Source: an uncultured Lachnospiraceae bacterium
GTDB lineage: Bacteria > Bacillota > Clostridia > Lachnospirales > Lachnospiraceae
Reading direction: 5' to 3'
Assembly (NCBI GenBank): GCA_947576945.1
Contig: CANPTH010000025.1
Coordinates: 1 to 56,802, forward strand
DNA length: 56,802 bases
Shown: positions 44,964 to 53,617 of the stretch, piece by piece
How positions within the stretch are numbered: position 1 is the first letter of the stretch
Layout: the number at the start of each line of letters is the position of its first letter
Made by a program: the position numbers and the translations under genes
Notes under the pieces: model-generated
Seen by the model: only the letters and a program-made list of their open reading frames with translations
Database searches by the model: none
What the model was told of the DNA's origin: nothing

Positions 44964-45686
44964 TTATAATTTATCTGTCAGTGTCTTACAGTGCGCACCG
45001 GCGCCAAGAAGCTCCGGTATCACCTCTTCTTTACTTCCTACCTTCTTAATCTGCCCATCCGCCAGCAAAATGATACGGTCCGCGATGTTCAAAATACGCT
45101 CCTGATGGGAAATGATCAGAATAGAACCGTGAATCTCCCCATGCATCTTCTCAAACACATGAATCAGATTCTGAAAACTCCACAGATCGATTCCGGCTTC
45201 CGGCTCATCAAAAATGGAAACTTTCGTTCCACGCGCCATGATCATGGCGATTTCAATCCGTTTCAATTCCCCGCCAGACAAAGATGCATTCACCTCACGG
45301 TTTACATAATCTCTGGCACACAGCCCCACTTCGGAAAGCATATTGCATATTTCCGCCATGCTGGCATCTTTACCGGCCGCGATGGACAAAAGCTCCCGCA
45401 CCGTAATCCCTTTGAAACGAACCGGCTGCTGAAATGCAAAACTAATTCCCATATTGGCCCGTTCCGTGATAGAAAGATCCGTGATATCCACTCCGTCCAG
45501 CAGGATCTGCCCTGCCGTTGGTTTTATGATTCCCGCAATGATCCTGGCAAGCGTACTCTTACCGCTGCCGTTTGGCCCGGTCACGGCAATGAATCTGTCC
45601 TCAATGGTCACATTGATATCTTTCAAAATTTCTGCCTCTCTGTTTTCATCTTCCGCAGAGTAGCAGACACCTTTTAATTCTAACAT
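44964..45686 (-). CDS. sufC: Fe-S assembly ATPase SufC
   Basis: 240-residue soluble ABC ATPase that drives the SufB/D scaffold. Walker A GPNGSGKST (37-45), signature ASLSGGELKR (about 144), Walker B VSIFDEPEAGIDLWSF. GAAGGAGTGAC precedes the ATG. First gene of sufC-sufD-cls-plsC. Confidence 0.93.
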   Translation of the reverse strand: MLELKGVCYSAEDENREAEILKDINVTIEDRFIAVTGPNGSGKSTLARIIAGIIKPTAGQILLDGVDITDLSITERANMGISFAFQQPVRFKGITVRELLSIAAGKDASMAEICNMLSEVGLCARDYVNREVNASLSGGELKRIEIAMIMARGTKVSIFDEPEAGIDLWSFQNLIHVFEKMHGEIHGSILIISHQERILNIADRIILLADGQIKKVGSKEEVIPELLGAGAHCKTLTDKL

Positions 45687-45717
45687 GTTGTCACTCCTTC
45701 TCTCAATTCATTAGAGT

Positions 45718-45746
45718 ATCTTATCACAAAATCGAATACTTAGCAA
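45718..45746 (-). promoter_or_regulatory. Promoter of sufC-sufD-cls-plsC
   Basis: Minus strand TTGCTA (45741-45746), 17-base spacer, TAAGAT (45718-45723), 31 bases upstream of the sufC ATG. Confidence 0.5.
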
Positions 45747-45750
45747 TCTA

Positions 45751-45789
45751 AAAACTGCCGGTATATGATTCCCTCATATACCGACAGTT
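45751..45789 (-). terminator. Terminator after the HPr-like gene
   Basis: Minus strand AACTGTCGGTATATGA, 5-base loop, TCATATACCGGCAGTT (one mismatch), followed by TTT. Very stable; separates the HPr-like gene from sufC. Confidence 0.85.
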
Positions 45790-45818
45790 GTCTTAAAATT
45801 TCAGAATATATTACCCAG

Positions 45819-46058
45819 CTATGCCTGTGCTATGTACGGTGCGATCGCCGTCTCAATCTCCGACAGCCTGTCGTGATTTTCCAAAACTCTGAACTCCACA
45901 GGCTTTGACAGATCCATGGAAAAAATACCCATGATAGACTTGGCATCGATCACATATCTGCCCGTCGCCAAATCAAAATATCCGTCAAACACTTCGATCG
46001 CCTTGACAAATCCTTTCACCCTGTCAATAGAATTTAAATCCAGCATATAACTTTTCAT
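45819..46058 (-). CDS. HPr-like protein lacking the active-site histidine
   Basis: 79 residues with the HPr fold pattern: the second conserved block DAKSIMGIFSMDL (Ser41 corresponds to the regulatory Ser46 of HPr) is intact. The phosphotransfer block HARPA around position 15 is replaced (SIDRVKGFV), so it cannot accept phosphate from enzyme I in the usual way. This resembles the logic of Bacillus Crh, which keeps Ser46 and lacks His15. It stands alone downstream of feoB with its own terminator. A regulatory rather than transport role is inferred. Confidence 0.8.
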   Translation of the reverse strand: MKSYMLDLNSIDRVKGFVKAIEVFDGYFDLATGRYVIDAKSIMGIFSMDLSKPVEFRVLENHDRLSEIETAIAPYIAQA

Positions 46059-46133
46059 TTTCTCTCACACCCTTCCCTGCTGTCTGCAGCGTCATGCCTT
46101 ACCGGCTTCCGTCTGCTTTTCTCACAAACAATT

Positions 46134-46223
46134 TTATGTCATTTTCAACTTTTTGTACAGCCCCAAGTTTACATGTTCCCAAACTGCACGTAACAGTTCA
46201 GCCTTCGGCTTCACTGTCACCAT
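46134..46223 (-). CDS. Possible 29-residue small protein after feoB
   Basis: Open frame MVTVKPKAELLRAVWEHV... ending LKMT, amphipathic and basic, in the 199-base gap between feoB and the HPr-like gene. AGGAT precedes the ATG closely. No homologue recognised; could be chance. Confidence 0.2.
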   Translation of the reverse strand: MVTVKPKAELLRAVWEHVNLGLYKKLKMT

Positions 46224-46257
46224 TTCATCCTGTGCATCCGCAAAGAATTCGTACGCT

Positions 46258-48264
46258 TTACAAAAACATCCTCCCGGCATGATAAATCAAAAACGCCACG
46301 ATCCACGCTGCACCGCACTGCATACATACAATGCAGACCGTCTTCCACAACGATCCCATCTCCCTTTTGATGGTCGCAACGGCCGCCACACAGGGCGTAT
46401 ACAATAATGTAAATACAAGATAACTGACCGCAGCAATCGGCGTGAAGATTTCCCCCAACGTCTCGCCAAGGCTGCTCATGCTGGTTCCTGTCAGCACACC
46501 AAGCGTACTGACCACCGCTTCCTTCGCGCTGAAACCGCTGATCAGTGCGGTAGCCGCCCTCCAGTCTCCAAAACCAAGCGGTGCAAAGACAGGTGCGATC
46601 AGCTTTCCGACCATGGCAAGCAGGCTGTCGCCGGAATCCGTCACCACGTTCAATCTGCTGTCAAAGGACTGCAGAAACCAGATGAGCAATGTCGCAATAA
46701 AGATCACCGTAAAAGCACGCTGCACGAAATCCTTCGCCTTATCCCACATCAACAGCAGCACACTTTTCGCCGACGGAAATCTGTAATTTGGCAGCTCCAT
46801 CACGAACGGCATAGGCTTTCCATGAAACATTGTCCTGTTCAAAATAACTGCACTAAGAATACCCACCAGAATTCCCAACACGTACAGCCCCATCATCACA
46901 AGTGCCTGGTACTCCCGGAAAAAAGCCGCCGTAAACAATGCGTAGATGGGAATCTTGGCAGAACAGCTTATAAATGGAATCAACAGGATCGTCATCTTCC
47001 TGTCACGTTCCGAGGACAGGGTCCTGGTAGCCATGACCGCAGGAACGCTGCAGCCAAATCCTATGAGCATCGCCACAAAGCTCTTGCCGGAGAGTCCTAT
47101 CTTACGCAGCGGCCTGTCCATCACGAAAGCAATTCTGGCCATGTAACCGGAATCCTCCAGGATCGACAGGAAAAAAAACAATACCACGATGATCGGCAGA
47201 AAACTAAGCACACTGCCCACGCCGGTAAAAATACCGTCAATCACAAGACTCTTTACCACCGGATTAATACCGTACTCCACCAGCGCCCGCTCCGCCGCTG
47301 CCGCCATCCAATCGATCGCCATACTCAGAAGATCGCTCAGGAAAGTACCGATCACCCCAAATGTCAGCCAGAATACCAGCAGCATGATCAGCAGAAAAGA
47401 AGGGATCGCCAGATATTTTCCCGTCAAAACATGGTCAATGCGTACACTTCTCCTGTGCTCCCTGCTTTCCAGGCATTTGATAACCGCCTGCCTGCACACG
47501 CGCTCGATAAAATCATACCGCATGTCAGCGAGCGCAGCATTGCGGTCCATGCCGCTGTCTTTCTCCATCTCCACGATGCTGTGTTCCATCAGATCCAGCT
47601 CATTTTCCGAAAGATGCAGGTTTTCTATGATATCATGATCGCCTTCCACGATCTTGGTCGCTGCGAACCGCGGAGAAATACCAATCCGCTCCGCATGGTC
47701 TTCCACCTGATGACTGACCGCATGTATGCATCTGTGCACGGCGCCCTTTTCACAAAAATCCATCACCTTCGGATAGATACGGCGCTGTGATACATCCTTT
47801 ATGACATGGATCAGATCCTCAATCCCTTCATTTTTGACCGCACTGATGGCTACCACCGGAATTCCAAGCGCTTCTTCCATCTTCCCGATATCGATGGTTC
47901 CGCCGTTGCTGCGCACCTCATCCATCATATTCAACGCCAGAACCATGGGAATATGCATCTCCAGAAGCTGCAGGGTCAGATAGAGATTTCGTTCAATATT
48001 TGTGGCATCTACAATATTGATAATCCCGTCAGGATGCTCTTTCAGGATAAATCTGCGTGTTACCAGCTCCTCATTCGTATAGGGACGAATCGAATAGATT
48101 CCCGGCAGATCCACCACACAGTCGCCACGCTCCCCACGGATCTCTCCCGTTTTGGAATCCACCGTCACTCCGGGAAAATTTCCCACATGTTGGTTAGATC
48201 CTGTCAGCTGGTTAAACAAGGTTGTCTTGCCACAGTTCTGATTTCCTACCAAAGCATATCTCAT
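46258..48264 (-). CDS. feoB: Ferrous iron transporter FeoB
   Basis: Main membrane protein for Fe(II) uptake. 668 residues: N-terminal G domain (GNQNCGKTT at 7-15, NFPGVTVD switch, DLPGIYS), helical GDI domain (about 170-250) and two Gate domains with about ten membrane spans (GFGCSVPAVMATRT and GFSAKEAVVSTLGVL). No cysteine-rich C-terminal tail. AGGAAA precedes the ATG. 40 bases after feoA. Confidence 0.96.
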   Translation of the reverse strand: MRYALVGNQNCGKTTLFNQLTGSNQHVGNFPGVTVDSKTGEIRGERGDCVVDLPGIYSIRPYTNEELVTRRFILKEHPDGIINIVDATNIERNLYLTLQLLEMHIPMVLALNMMDEVRSNGGTIDIGKMEEALGIPVVAISAVKNEGIEDLIHVIKDVSQRRIYPKVMDFCEKGAVHRCIHAVSHQVEDHAERIGISPRFAATKIVEGDHDIIENLHLSENELDLMEHSIVEMEKDSGMDRNAALADMRYDFIERVCRQAVIKCLESREHRRSVRIDHVLTGKYLAIPSFLLIMLLVFWLTFGVIGTFLSDLLSMAIDWMAAAAERALVEYGINPVVKSLVIDGIFTGVGSVLSFLPIIVVLFFFLSILEDSGYMARIAFVMDRPLRKIGLSGKSFVAMLIGFGCSVPAVMATRTLSSERDRKMTILLIPFISCSAKIPIYALFTAAFFREYQALVMMGLYVLGILVGILSAVILNRTMFHGKPMPFVMELPNYRFPSAKSVLLLMWDKAKDFVQRAFTVIFIATLLIWFLQSFDSRLNVVTDSGDSLLAMVGKLIAPVFAPLGFGDWRAATALISGFSAKEAVVSTLGVLTGTSMSSLGETLGEIFTPIAAVSYLVFTLLYTPCVAAVATIKREMGSLWKTVCIVCMQCGAAWIVAFLIYHAGRMFL

Positions 48265-48304
48265 TTTCCTGCCCTCACCCTCATCTTTTCCCGCACGCGT
48301 TCTT

Positions 48305-48526
48305 TCAGAAAACTACTTCAATTTTACCGGCATCTTCCTTGCGGATCGTCAGCTCGTATCCCCGCAGATGAATCTCGATCGGGTCACCCATAGGCGCTGC
48401 CTTCTGCACTTTAACAACCGTCTTCGGAATCAGGCCCATATCCAAAAGCCTGCAGCGAAGTTCTCCTTCCCCACCAACCTTCACGATCTTCACTTCCTGT
48501 CCTACTGCTATCTGATCCAGTGTCAT
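48305..48526 (-). CDS. feoA: FeoA SH3-like protein
   Basis: 73-residue cytoplasmic partner of FeoB: MTLDQIAVGQEVKIVKV, RCRLLDMGLIPKT and RGYELTIRKEDAGKIEV are typical. No Fur-type box was seen in the 84 bases before it; a hairpin there (48555-48578) is the only structure. It follows the SDR gene and may be read from the ECF promoter upstream. Confidence 0.92.
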   Translation of the reverse strand: MTLDQIAVGQEVKIVKVGGEGELRCRLLDMGLIPKTVVKVQKAAPMGDPIEIHLRGYELTIRKEDAGKIEVVF

Positions 48527-48554
48527 CTTCCATCTCTCCCACTATGTAGTATTC

Positions 48555-48578
48555 CCGGGGCTTGATTCTAATCCCCGG
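48555..48578. other. Hairpin upstream of feoA
   Basis: CCGGGG/CCCCGG with a 12-base loop between the SDR gene stop and feoA. No T tract follows on the minus strand; role unclear. Confidence 0.4.
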
Positions 48579-48610
48579 TATCTGCAGTATATTGCCGCAT
48601 AAATTCAATA

Positions 48611-49546
48611 TCACGGCTGCTGTGGCGGTGCATCCGGCTGATATACCTGCTTAAATGCCCGATACGTCCTGCCCATTCCCTCCGCCAGCGTGGTATACGC
48701 AACCCCGAGTTCCCGCTTACTCTTCTCGTTGGAACAAAGCAGCGTCTCTTCGGCTTTGGCCGGAAAAGGAATCGGGATTTGCTGTGCCATGGCGCTGTCC
48801 ACCGTGATCGGGATATCCTGCAGTGCGGCTCTCACTTCCGGATCTGCCGCTTCTTTCAACGTCTGAAAGAAAAGGGCATAATCCACATCCCCATCCTGGC
48901 AGAGGTTGAAAGCCTGCCCATAAGCTTTCTCATTGCCAAGGGTACGCAGCAGCGCCTGCGCGGCATCCTTTACGTACACAAACTGAAATCTGCCATCTGC
49001 ATCCACAAACGCAGGAAGCACCCTGTTTTGCAGCATCATCTGAATATATACTGATTCCCGTGGCGCATAATTGTACGGACCATAGAGAATTGCCGGACGA
49101 AGCACCGTCCACGGAATGTGCCGTTCACCGCAGACCTTTGCAGCTTCCTGCTCTAATGCCACCTTTCCTGCAATGTAAGCCCCTGCCTCCCCCGGAAAAA
49201 TCCGCTGTTCCAATGAATATTCTTCCGTCCTGACCGCACTGCCGCCTCTTGCATAAGCATCCACTGTGCTGATTAACACGTACTGTCCGATCTGTCCGGC
49301 AATCCCCTGAACCGCCAGCTCCACGTCTCCCGCCTGATATGCACAGAAATCCACAACTGCATCATATTTCTCTGTACACTGTGCAAGAACCTCTGCATCA
49401 TGCCTGTCACCGGTGATTTCATCTGTCCCAAACGCTCCCATTGAATAGGTTCCGCGGTTCAATACCGTGACCGTATGCTCTTTCAACGCTTCCATCACAA
49501 AGACTCTTCCATAAAAATAACTGCCCCCGATTACCAGTAAATTCAT
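48611..49546 (-). CDS. NAD-dependent epimerase/dehydratase-like SDR
   Basis: 311 residues of the extended short-chain dehydrogenase family. The nucleotide-binding start is GGSYFYGR (variant of GGTxFxG), a catalytic Tyr-x3-Lys is present in AYIAGKVALEQ, and RPAILYGPYNY follows. Similar proteins resemble isoflavone-reductase-like or CSP41-like SDRs. The substrate cannot be told. It lies 74 bases after ecfT and 84 bases before feoA, without a visible terminator on either side. Confidence 0.8.
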   Translation of the reverse strand: MNLLVIGGSYFYGRVFVMEALKEHTVTVLNRGTYSMGAFGTDEITGDRHDAEVLAQCTEKYDAVVDFCAYQAGDVELAVQGIAGQIGQYVLISTVDAYARGGSAVRTEEYSLEQRIFPGEAGAYIAGKVALEQEAAKVCGERHIPWTVLRPAILYGPYNYAPRESVYIQMMLQNRVLPAFVDADGRFQFVYVKDAAQALLRTLGNEKAYGQAFNLCQDGDVDYALFFQTLKEAADPEVRAALQDIPITVDSAMAQQIPIPFPAKAEETLLCSNEKSKRELGVAYTTLAEGMGRTYRAFKQVYQPDAPPQQP

Positions 49547-49620
49547 GACCGCCTCCTGTATTATGCTTTACTCCATGTCAGTGCTCTGTCCCGCCGTCCT
49601 GCACCGATACCACCCCGGCT

Positions 49621-50454
49621 TTACACAAACGGATTAAAGTACCGGCTGCCGTCCCAGAAAGTCACCACCAGATCAATCACCAGAACCACAGCCACAAATC
49701 CGATCGTCAGCCAATCATTCCTTTGCATCTTTCTTTTCACATACCAGGTACGTTTCTTATTTTTACCAAACCCCCGCAGCTCCATGGCATTGCTGACTGT
49801 CTCGATACGATTCAGGCTGGACAGGATCAACGGCAGCAGAATAGCCACCGAATTTTTTAATCTGGTAAAAAGCTTATCCTTCCCCGACAGATCGATTCCC
49901 CTTGCCTGCTGCGCCTGGCTGATATTATGATATTCTCTCTGTACATCCGGTATGTACCGCAGCGCCAGACTGACAGAATAGCCGATCCGGTAACTGACGC
50001 CGATGCTTGCCAGAGACGCCGCAAATTCGCTGGGATCCGTACATGCAATAAACAAAAGCGCTACCGGTACCACGCAGATCACCTTCATCGTCATGTTGAG
50101 ATGATAGAACAGCTGTTGTAATGTGACCGTATATGGCCCGGCGATCGTAAAAAGCACCGTCCTGCTCTCATACAGCTCTACGCCATACTCCGGCGCAAAC
50201 AGATAGACGAACAGATTGTTCAGCAATAGAAAGACAGCCGCCAGCCCCAGCACGATGCTGATATCCCGGATCCGGATCCGGCTGATCTTAAATACCACGG
50301 CGCTGATCATCAACATACAAAGCAGCACTCTCGTATCATAAGTAACCATGGAAGCCACGCTCCAGGCAAGGAAAAAGATCAGCTTCGTTGTACCTGTCAG
50401 AGCATGTACCGGACTTTCCCGCCTGATATAGCTTAAGATCGCAACCTTAGCCAT
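49621..50454 (-). CDS. ecfT: ECF transporter transmembrane subunit EcfT
   Basis: 277 residues from ATG 50454, preceded by AAGGAGGTGCG; the longer open frame to 50478 overlaps the ATPase gene. Five or so membrane spans and the two coupling-helix motifs QQARGID and MELRGFG that contact the ATPase. One base after the ecfA stop. Confidence 0.9.
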   Translation of the reverse strand: MAKVAILSYIRRESPVHALTGTTKLIFFLAWSVASMVTYDTRVLLCMLMISAVVFKISRIRIRDISIVLGLAAVFLLLNNLFVYLFAPEYGVELYESRTVLFTIAGPYTVTLQQLFYHLNMTMKVICVVPVALLFIACTDPSEFAASLASIGVSYRIGYSVSLALRYIPDVQREYHNISQAQQARGIDLSGKDKLFTRLKNSVAILLPLILSSLNRIETVSNAMELRGFGKNKKRTWYVKRKMQRNDWLTIGFVAVVLVIDLVVTFWDGSRYFNPFV

Positions 50455-50455
50455 A

Positions 50456-52165
50456 CTATCGCACCTCCTTCTGCTCATACCCTATAAAGCACTCCGTAAA
50501 AACCTGCGGTTCCTCAATACCACATGCCAGGCTGAGTGTATACAGGCTGGTCTCCTTTAAGTTAGCCGCCTGCACCAGTTCCGGATTATTGAGTACATGC
50601 GCTGCCGTGTTGTCCGCCAGCATACGGCCATCGCTGAAGACGATTGCCCGTTTCGTATATTCCAGCATCAAGTGCATATCGTGCGTGATCATCAATATAG
50701 TATAACCCTTTTCATTTAATTCCTTCAGGAAATCCATGATCTCCGTATAATGGTGATAATCCTGTCCGGCCGTAGGCTCATCCAGTATAATGATCTGCGG
50801 TCTCTGAACAAGAATACTGGCAATGGTCACACGCTTCTTCTGCCCGAAGGATAAAGCCGAAACAGGCCAGTTCCGGAAAGGATACAGCCCGCAGATCTTT
50901 AATGTCTCTTCCACCCGCCTGGTCCGTTCCTCCTTTGGCATACCGCTTTGCACCAGTGCCATCTCCACCTCATCCCAGATCATGGGCTTTGATATCATCT
51001 GATTCGGATTCTGCATCACATAACCGATATAAGCCGCCCTCTCCTTGATCGTATCCCCTTTCAGGTCTCTTCCTTCCATGCTGATAGTTCCGCAAACAGG
51101 CTTCTCAAATCCACAGATCAATTTGGCCAGTGTACTCTTTCCGGCCCCGTTTCGCCCGACAATACTGACCATCTCGCCCTTATAGATCGTGAAATTCACA
51201 TCCTGCAGCGTATATGTGTCCGGCGTATATCCAAACTTAAGATCCCTGATCTGCAACAGCTCCTGCCCATGCTGTTCCTGCCGGATCCCCACCCGCTGCG
51301 AATGATACCAGCGTCTCACCTGCTCTTTGTCTTCCTGCTGCAGCTGCAGGCCGTCCACATGTTCAGGATTCAGCGCCTCCCTGATCTCAACGCCCGCATA
51401 GCGCAGCGCCGTCAGATACAGTGGTTCCCTGATGCCGTGCTGCAATAACAGATTACCTGAAAGCAGCCTGGCAGTCGGCATATCCGCTATGATCTGCCCC
51501 TCATGCATCAGTATAATCCTGTCCATCCGGCGCCATAACACGTCTTCCAGCCTGTGTTCTATGATGATCACTGCCGCACCCGTTCGTTCATGAACCATAT
51601 CGATCAGTTCAATCGTTGTCCGTCCTGCCGCCGGATCCAGGTTTGCCAATGGCTCGTCAAACAGGAGCACCTTTACCTCTTCCACCATCACCCCCGCCAG
51701 ACTGACCCGCTGCTTCTGCCCGCCGGACAATTCATGAGGAGCATACTCCAAATGGTGCACAATATCCACCAGGCCGGCTACCTGATCCACCAGCTGCTTC
51801 ATCTCTTCCTGAGGCACACAATCGTTTTCCGGCGCAAATGCAATGTCTTCTCCCACTGTCAGCCCGATAAACTGTCCATCCGTGTCCTGCAATACCGTCC
51901 CCACCACATGGCTCAGTTCGAAAATACTGCTCTCCTGCGTCTCCTTGCCGTCAACCAGCAGCCGGCCTGTACTTTTACCCGGGTAAGCAAAGGGAATCAA
52001 CCCGTTAATACAGTTACCGATTGTACTCTTGCCACTGCCCGACGTACCGGCGATCAATACCCTTTCCCCCGGATAAATATCCAGATTGATATGATGCAGC
52101 GTAGGCTCCGCCTGCGACATATATTGAAAACCGTAGTCCTGAAAAGAAATTACGGGAGTTGTCAT
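50456..52165 (-). CDS. ecfA: ECF transporter ATPase, two ABC domains fused
   Basis: 569 residues from ATG 52165 with AAGGAG upstream (the frame extends to 52276 through a terminator-like hairpin, so the shorter start is chosen). Domain 1: Walker A GTSGSGKST (40-48), LSGGQKQRVSLAG, LLFDEPLANLD. Domain 2: GRNGAGKST, LSFGQKKRVTIAS (Phe in place of the first Gly of the signature), ILDEPTAGQD. Fused A1-A2 subunits of the YkoD type power dedicated ECF transporters with one S component. Confidence 0.92.
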   Translation of the reverse strand: MTTPVISFQDYGFQYMSQAEPTLHHINLDIYPGERVLIAGTSGSGKSTIGNCINGLIPFAYPGKSTGRLLVDGKETQESSIFELSHVVGTVLQDTDGQFIGLTVGEDIAFAPENDCVPQEEMKQLVDQVAGLVDIVHHLEYAPHELSGGQKQRVSLAGVMVEEVKVLLFDEPLANLDPAAGRTTIELIDMVHERTGAAVIIIEHRLEDVLWRRMDRIILMHEGQIIADMPTARLLSGNLLLQHGIREPLYLTALRYAGVEIREALNPEHVDGLQLQQEDKEQVRRWYHSQRVGIRQEQHGQELLQIRDLKFGYTPDTYTLQDVNFTIYKGEMVSIVGRNGAGKSTLAKLICGFEKPVCGTISMEGRDLKGDTIKERAAYIGYVMQNPNQMISKPMIWDEVEMALVQSGMPKEERTRRVEETLKICGLYPFRNWPVSALSFGQKKRVTIASILVQRPQIIILDEPTAGQDYHHYTEIMDFLKELNEKGYTILMITHDMHLMLEYTKRAIVFSDGRMLADNTAAHVLNNPELVQAANLKETSLYTLSLACGIEEPQVFTECFIGYEQKEVR

Positions 52166-52259
52166 ATCACTGCTCCTTCTCTTGTTTATTGCTGCGCTGC
52201 ATGTGAAGCTGCGCATTCTGTCGGCTTCATAAAGAACACGTTCCTTTCTTACGAAGAAA

Positions 52260-52292
52260 AGAGCCGCCGTATCCATCGATAACGGCCGCTCT
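52260..52292 (-). terminator. Attenuator-like hairpin between ecfS and ecfA
   Basis: Minus strand AGAGCGGCCGT, loop, ACGGCGGCTCT (one mismatch) followed by TTTTCTT. A partial terminator here would leave more S component than ATPase and T subunits. Confidence 0.7.
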
Positions 52293-52310
52293 CATTGATC
52301 CGTGGTCTGC

Positions 52311-52853
52311 TTAATCCTCCTTACTCAGAGAACCTTTCCTGACAACCGTCTTCGCATATGCAACTAACAGCAGCGAACCTACGATACCGGTCGTGACCAT
52401 ATTGGAGATACCTGCCATCAGGCCCTGCGCAAACAGTTTCTCGATGGGCTCCGAATAGATCAGAATATCAAGGCAGGGCGCAACAAGTCCCCATGACAGC
52501 AGATGTGCAATGACCTGCGCTACATTAAAATGAACAATCTTCCTGGTGTCGATCCCCTCATTGATGTCCAGCTTCATCGTCACAACTCCGATCACCAAAC
52601 CGGCAAATGCAGAAGCAATGATCCAGCTCCACCAGGGTCCATAGCTGGTCGCATCAATCAACGTATGACCGATGAATCCGATCAACAGCCCGGCGATCGG
52701 TCCGAACAGGGCAGCAAATACTGCCTGTACCGCATACTGCAGACTAATGTAAGTATTGGGAACCGGCGTGGGTATCGAAACCTTACCTAACACAAAAAAT
52801 AATGCCGCGCCAATACCGATCGCCACCACAGTTTTCACAGATAATTTCTTCAT
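52311..52853 (-). CDS. ECF transporter substrate-binding S component (UPF0397 type)
   Basis: 180 residues, about six membrane spans. The opening MKKLSVKTVVAIGIGAALFFVLG, then GPIAGLLIGFIGHTLIDATSYGPWWSW, matches the UPF0397 family, annotated as an ECF S component of unproven substrate. No TPP, cobalamin, FMN or other riboswitch was recognised upstream. First gene of ecfS-ecfA-ecfT; its promoter is enclosed in a large palindrome. Confidence 0.87.
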   Translation of the reverse strand: MKKLSVKTVVAIGIGAALFFVLGKVSIPTPVPNTYISLQYAVQAVFAALFGPIAGLLIGFIGHTLIDATSYGPWWSWIIASAFAGLVIGVVTMKLDINEGIDTRKIVHFNVAQVIAHLLSWGLVAPCLDILIYSEPIEKLFAQGLMAGISNMVTTGIVGSLLLVAYAKTVVRKGSLSKED

Positions 52854-52910
52854 TGGAATTACCTCCCTCTCACTGTAAAATGTTTTATTATGTAGAAATC
52901 ACACATCTGT

Positions 52911-52953
52911 ATTATAGTCTGACTGTCGACATGTGTCAACTGGAACAGTCAGA
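52911..52953 (-). promoter_or_regulatory. Promoter of the ECF operon enclosed by an inverted repeat
   Basis: Minus strand TTGACA (52934-52939), 17-base spacer, TATAAT (52911-52916), a perfect consensus promoter. TCTGACTGT (52918-52926) and ACAGTCAGA (52945-52953) form a perfect 9-base inverted repeat centred on the -35 box. The remaining upstream gap to scpB (52954-53023) holds nothing recognised. Confidence 0.8.
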
Positions 52954-53023
52954 TCCCGGCATGGACTGCAGCCGGCGAAGTTACATTTCAAGGCCTGACC
53001 GGCCGCAAACCGGTTACAGAAAC

Positions 53024-53593
53024 CTATATATCAAGTTGCAGCTGAACTTCCGATTCCGCCTGCTGCTTAAATTCCTCGACCTGAACTGTACTGAGTTCCG
53101 GAAGGTCTTCGATAGACTTCACTCCGAAACTGCGCAGAAACTGTTCCGTTGTACCAAACAGAAGCGGACGCCCTGGTGCATCCAGCCTTCCAACCTCCAT
53201 GATTAAATCATATTCCAGAAGTTTATTGACCGCATGATCGCAGCTGACACCCCTGACCCGCTCGATCTCAAGCCGCGTCACCGGCTGCTTGTACGCTATA
53301 ATCGATAACGTTTCCAATAATGTATCTGTCAGTACAAATTTCTTCGGCGCTTTGGCAATCTTGATCAAATACTCGTATAATTCTCCTTTGGTACACATCT
53401 GTACAGCGTTATCAAGTACCGTCAGACCGATTCCCCTGTCCTGCAGACTGTAATCCTGCGCCATTTCTTCCAGGATCTCTCCAGTCGTCTTCCTGTCTTC
53501 CTCAATCACGGCGGCAAGACTGTCTATGGCAACAGAATCTCCCATCGTAAAAAGAATTGCCTCTAATACTGCTTTTGCCTTTGCTCTCTCCAT
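53024..53593 (-). CDS. scpB: Segregation and condensation protein B
   Basis: 189 residues with two winged-helix domains; kleisin-associated KITE subunit of the SMC complex. Motifs: AILFTMGDSVAIDSLA, TLSIIAYKQPVTRLEIERVRGV and GRPLLFGTTEQFL. 24 bases after scpA. Confidence 0.95.
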   Translation of the reverse strand: MERAKAKAVLEAILFTMGDSVAIDSLAAVIEEDRKTTGEILEEMAQDYSLQDRGIGLTVLDNAVQMCTKGELYEYLIKIAKAPKKFVLTDTLLETLSIIAYKQPVTRLEIERVRGVSCDHAVNKLLEYDLIMEVGRLDAPGRPLLFGTTEQFLRSFGVKSIEDLPELSTVQVEEFKQQAESEVQLQLDI

Positions 53594-53617
53594 ATTTTCC
53601 TCACTGTGCCGGACTCA

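Noticed and set aside
48527..48610. Fur box before feoA
   Set aside because: No sequence close to the Fur consensus; only a GC hairpin is present.
52166..52276. Longer EcfA starting at 52276
   Set aside because: The extension would translate the terminator-like hairpin; ATG 52165 has AAGGAG.
52854..53023. Vitamin riboswitch before the ECF operon
   Set aside because: No TPP, FMN, cobalamin or similar core sequence was found; only a promoter with an inverted repeat is visible.
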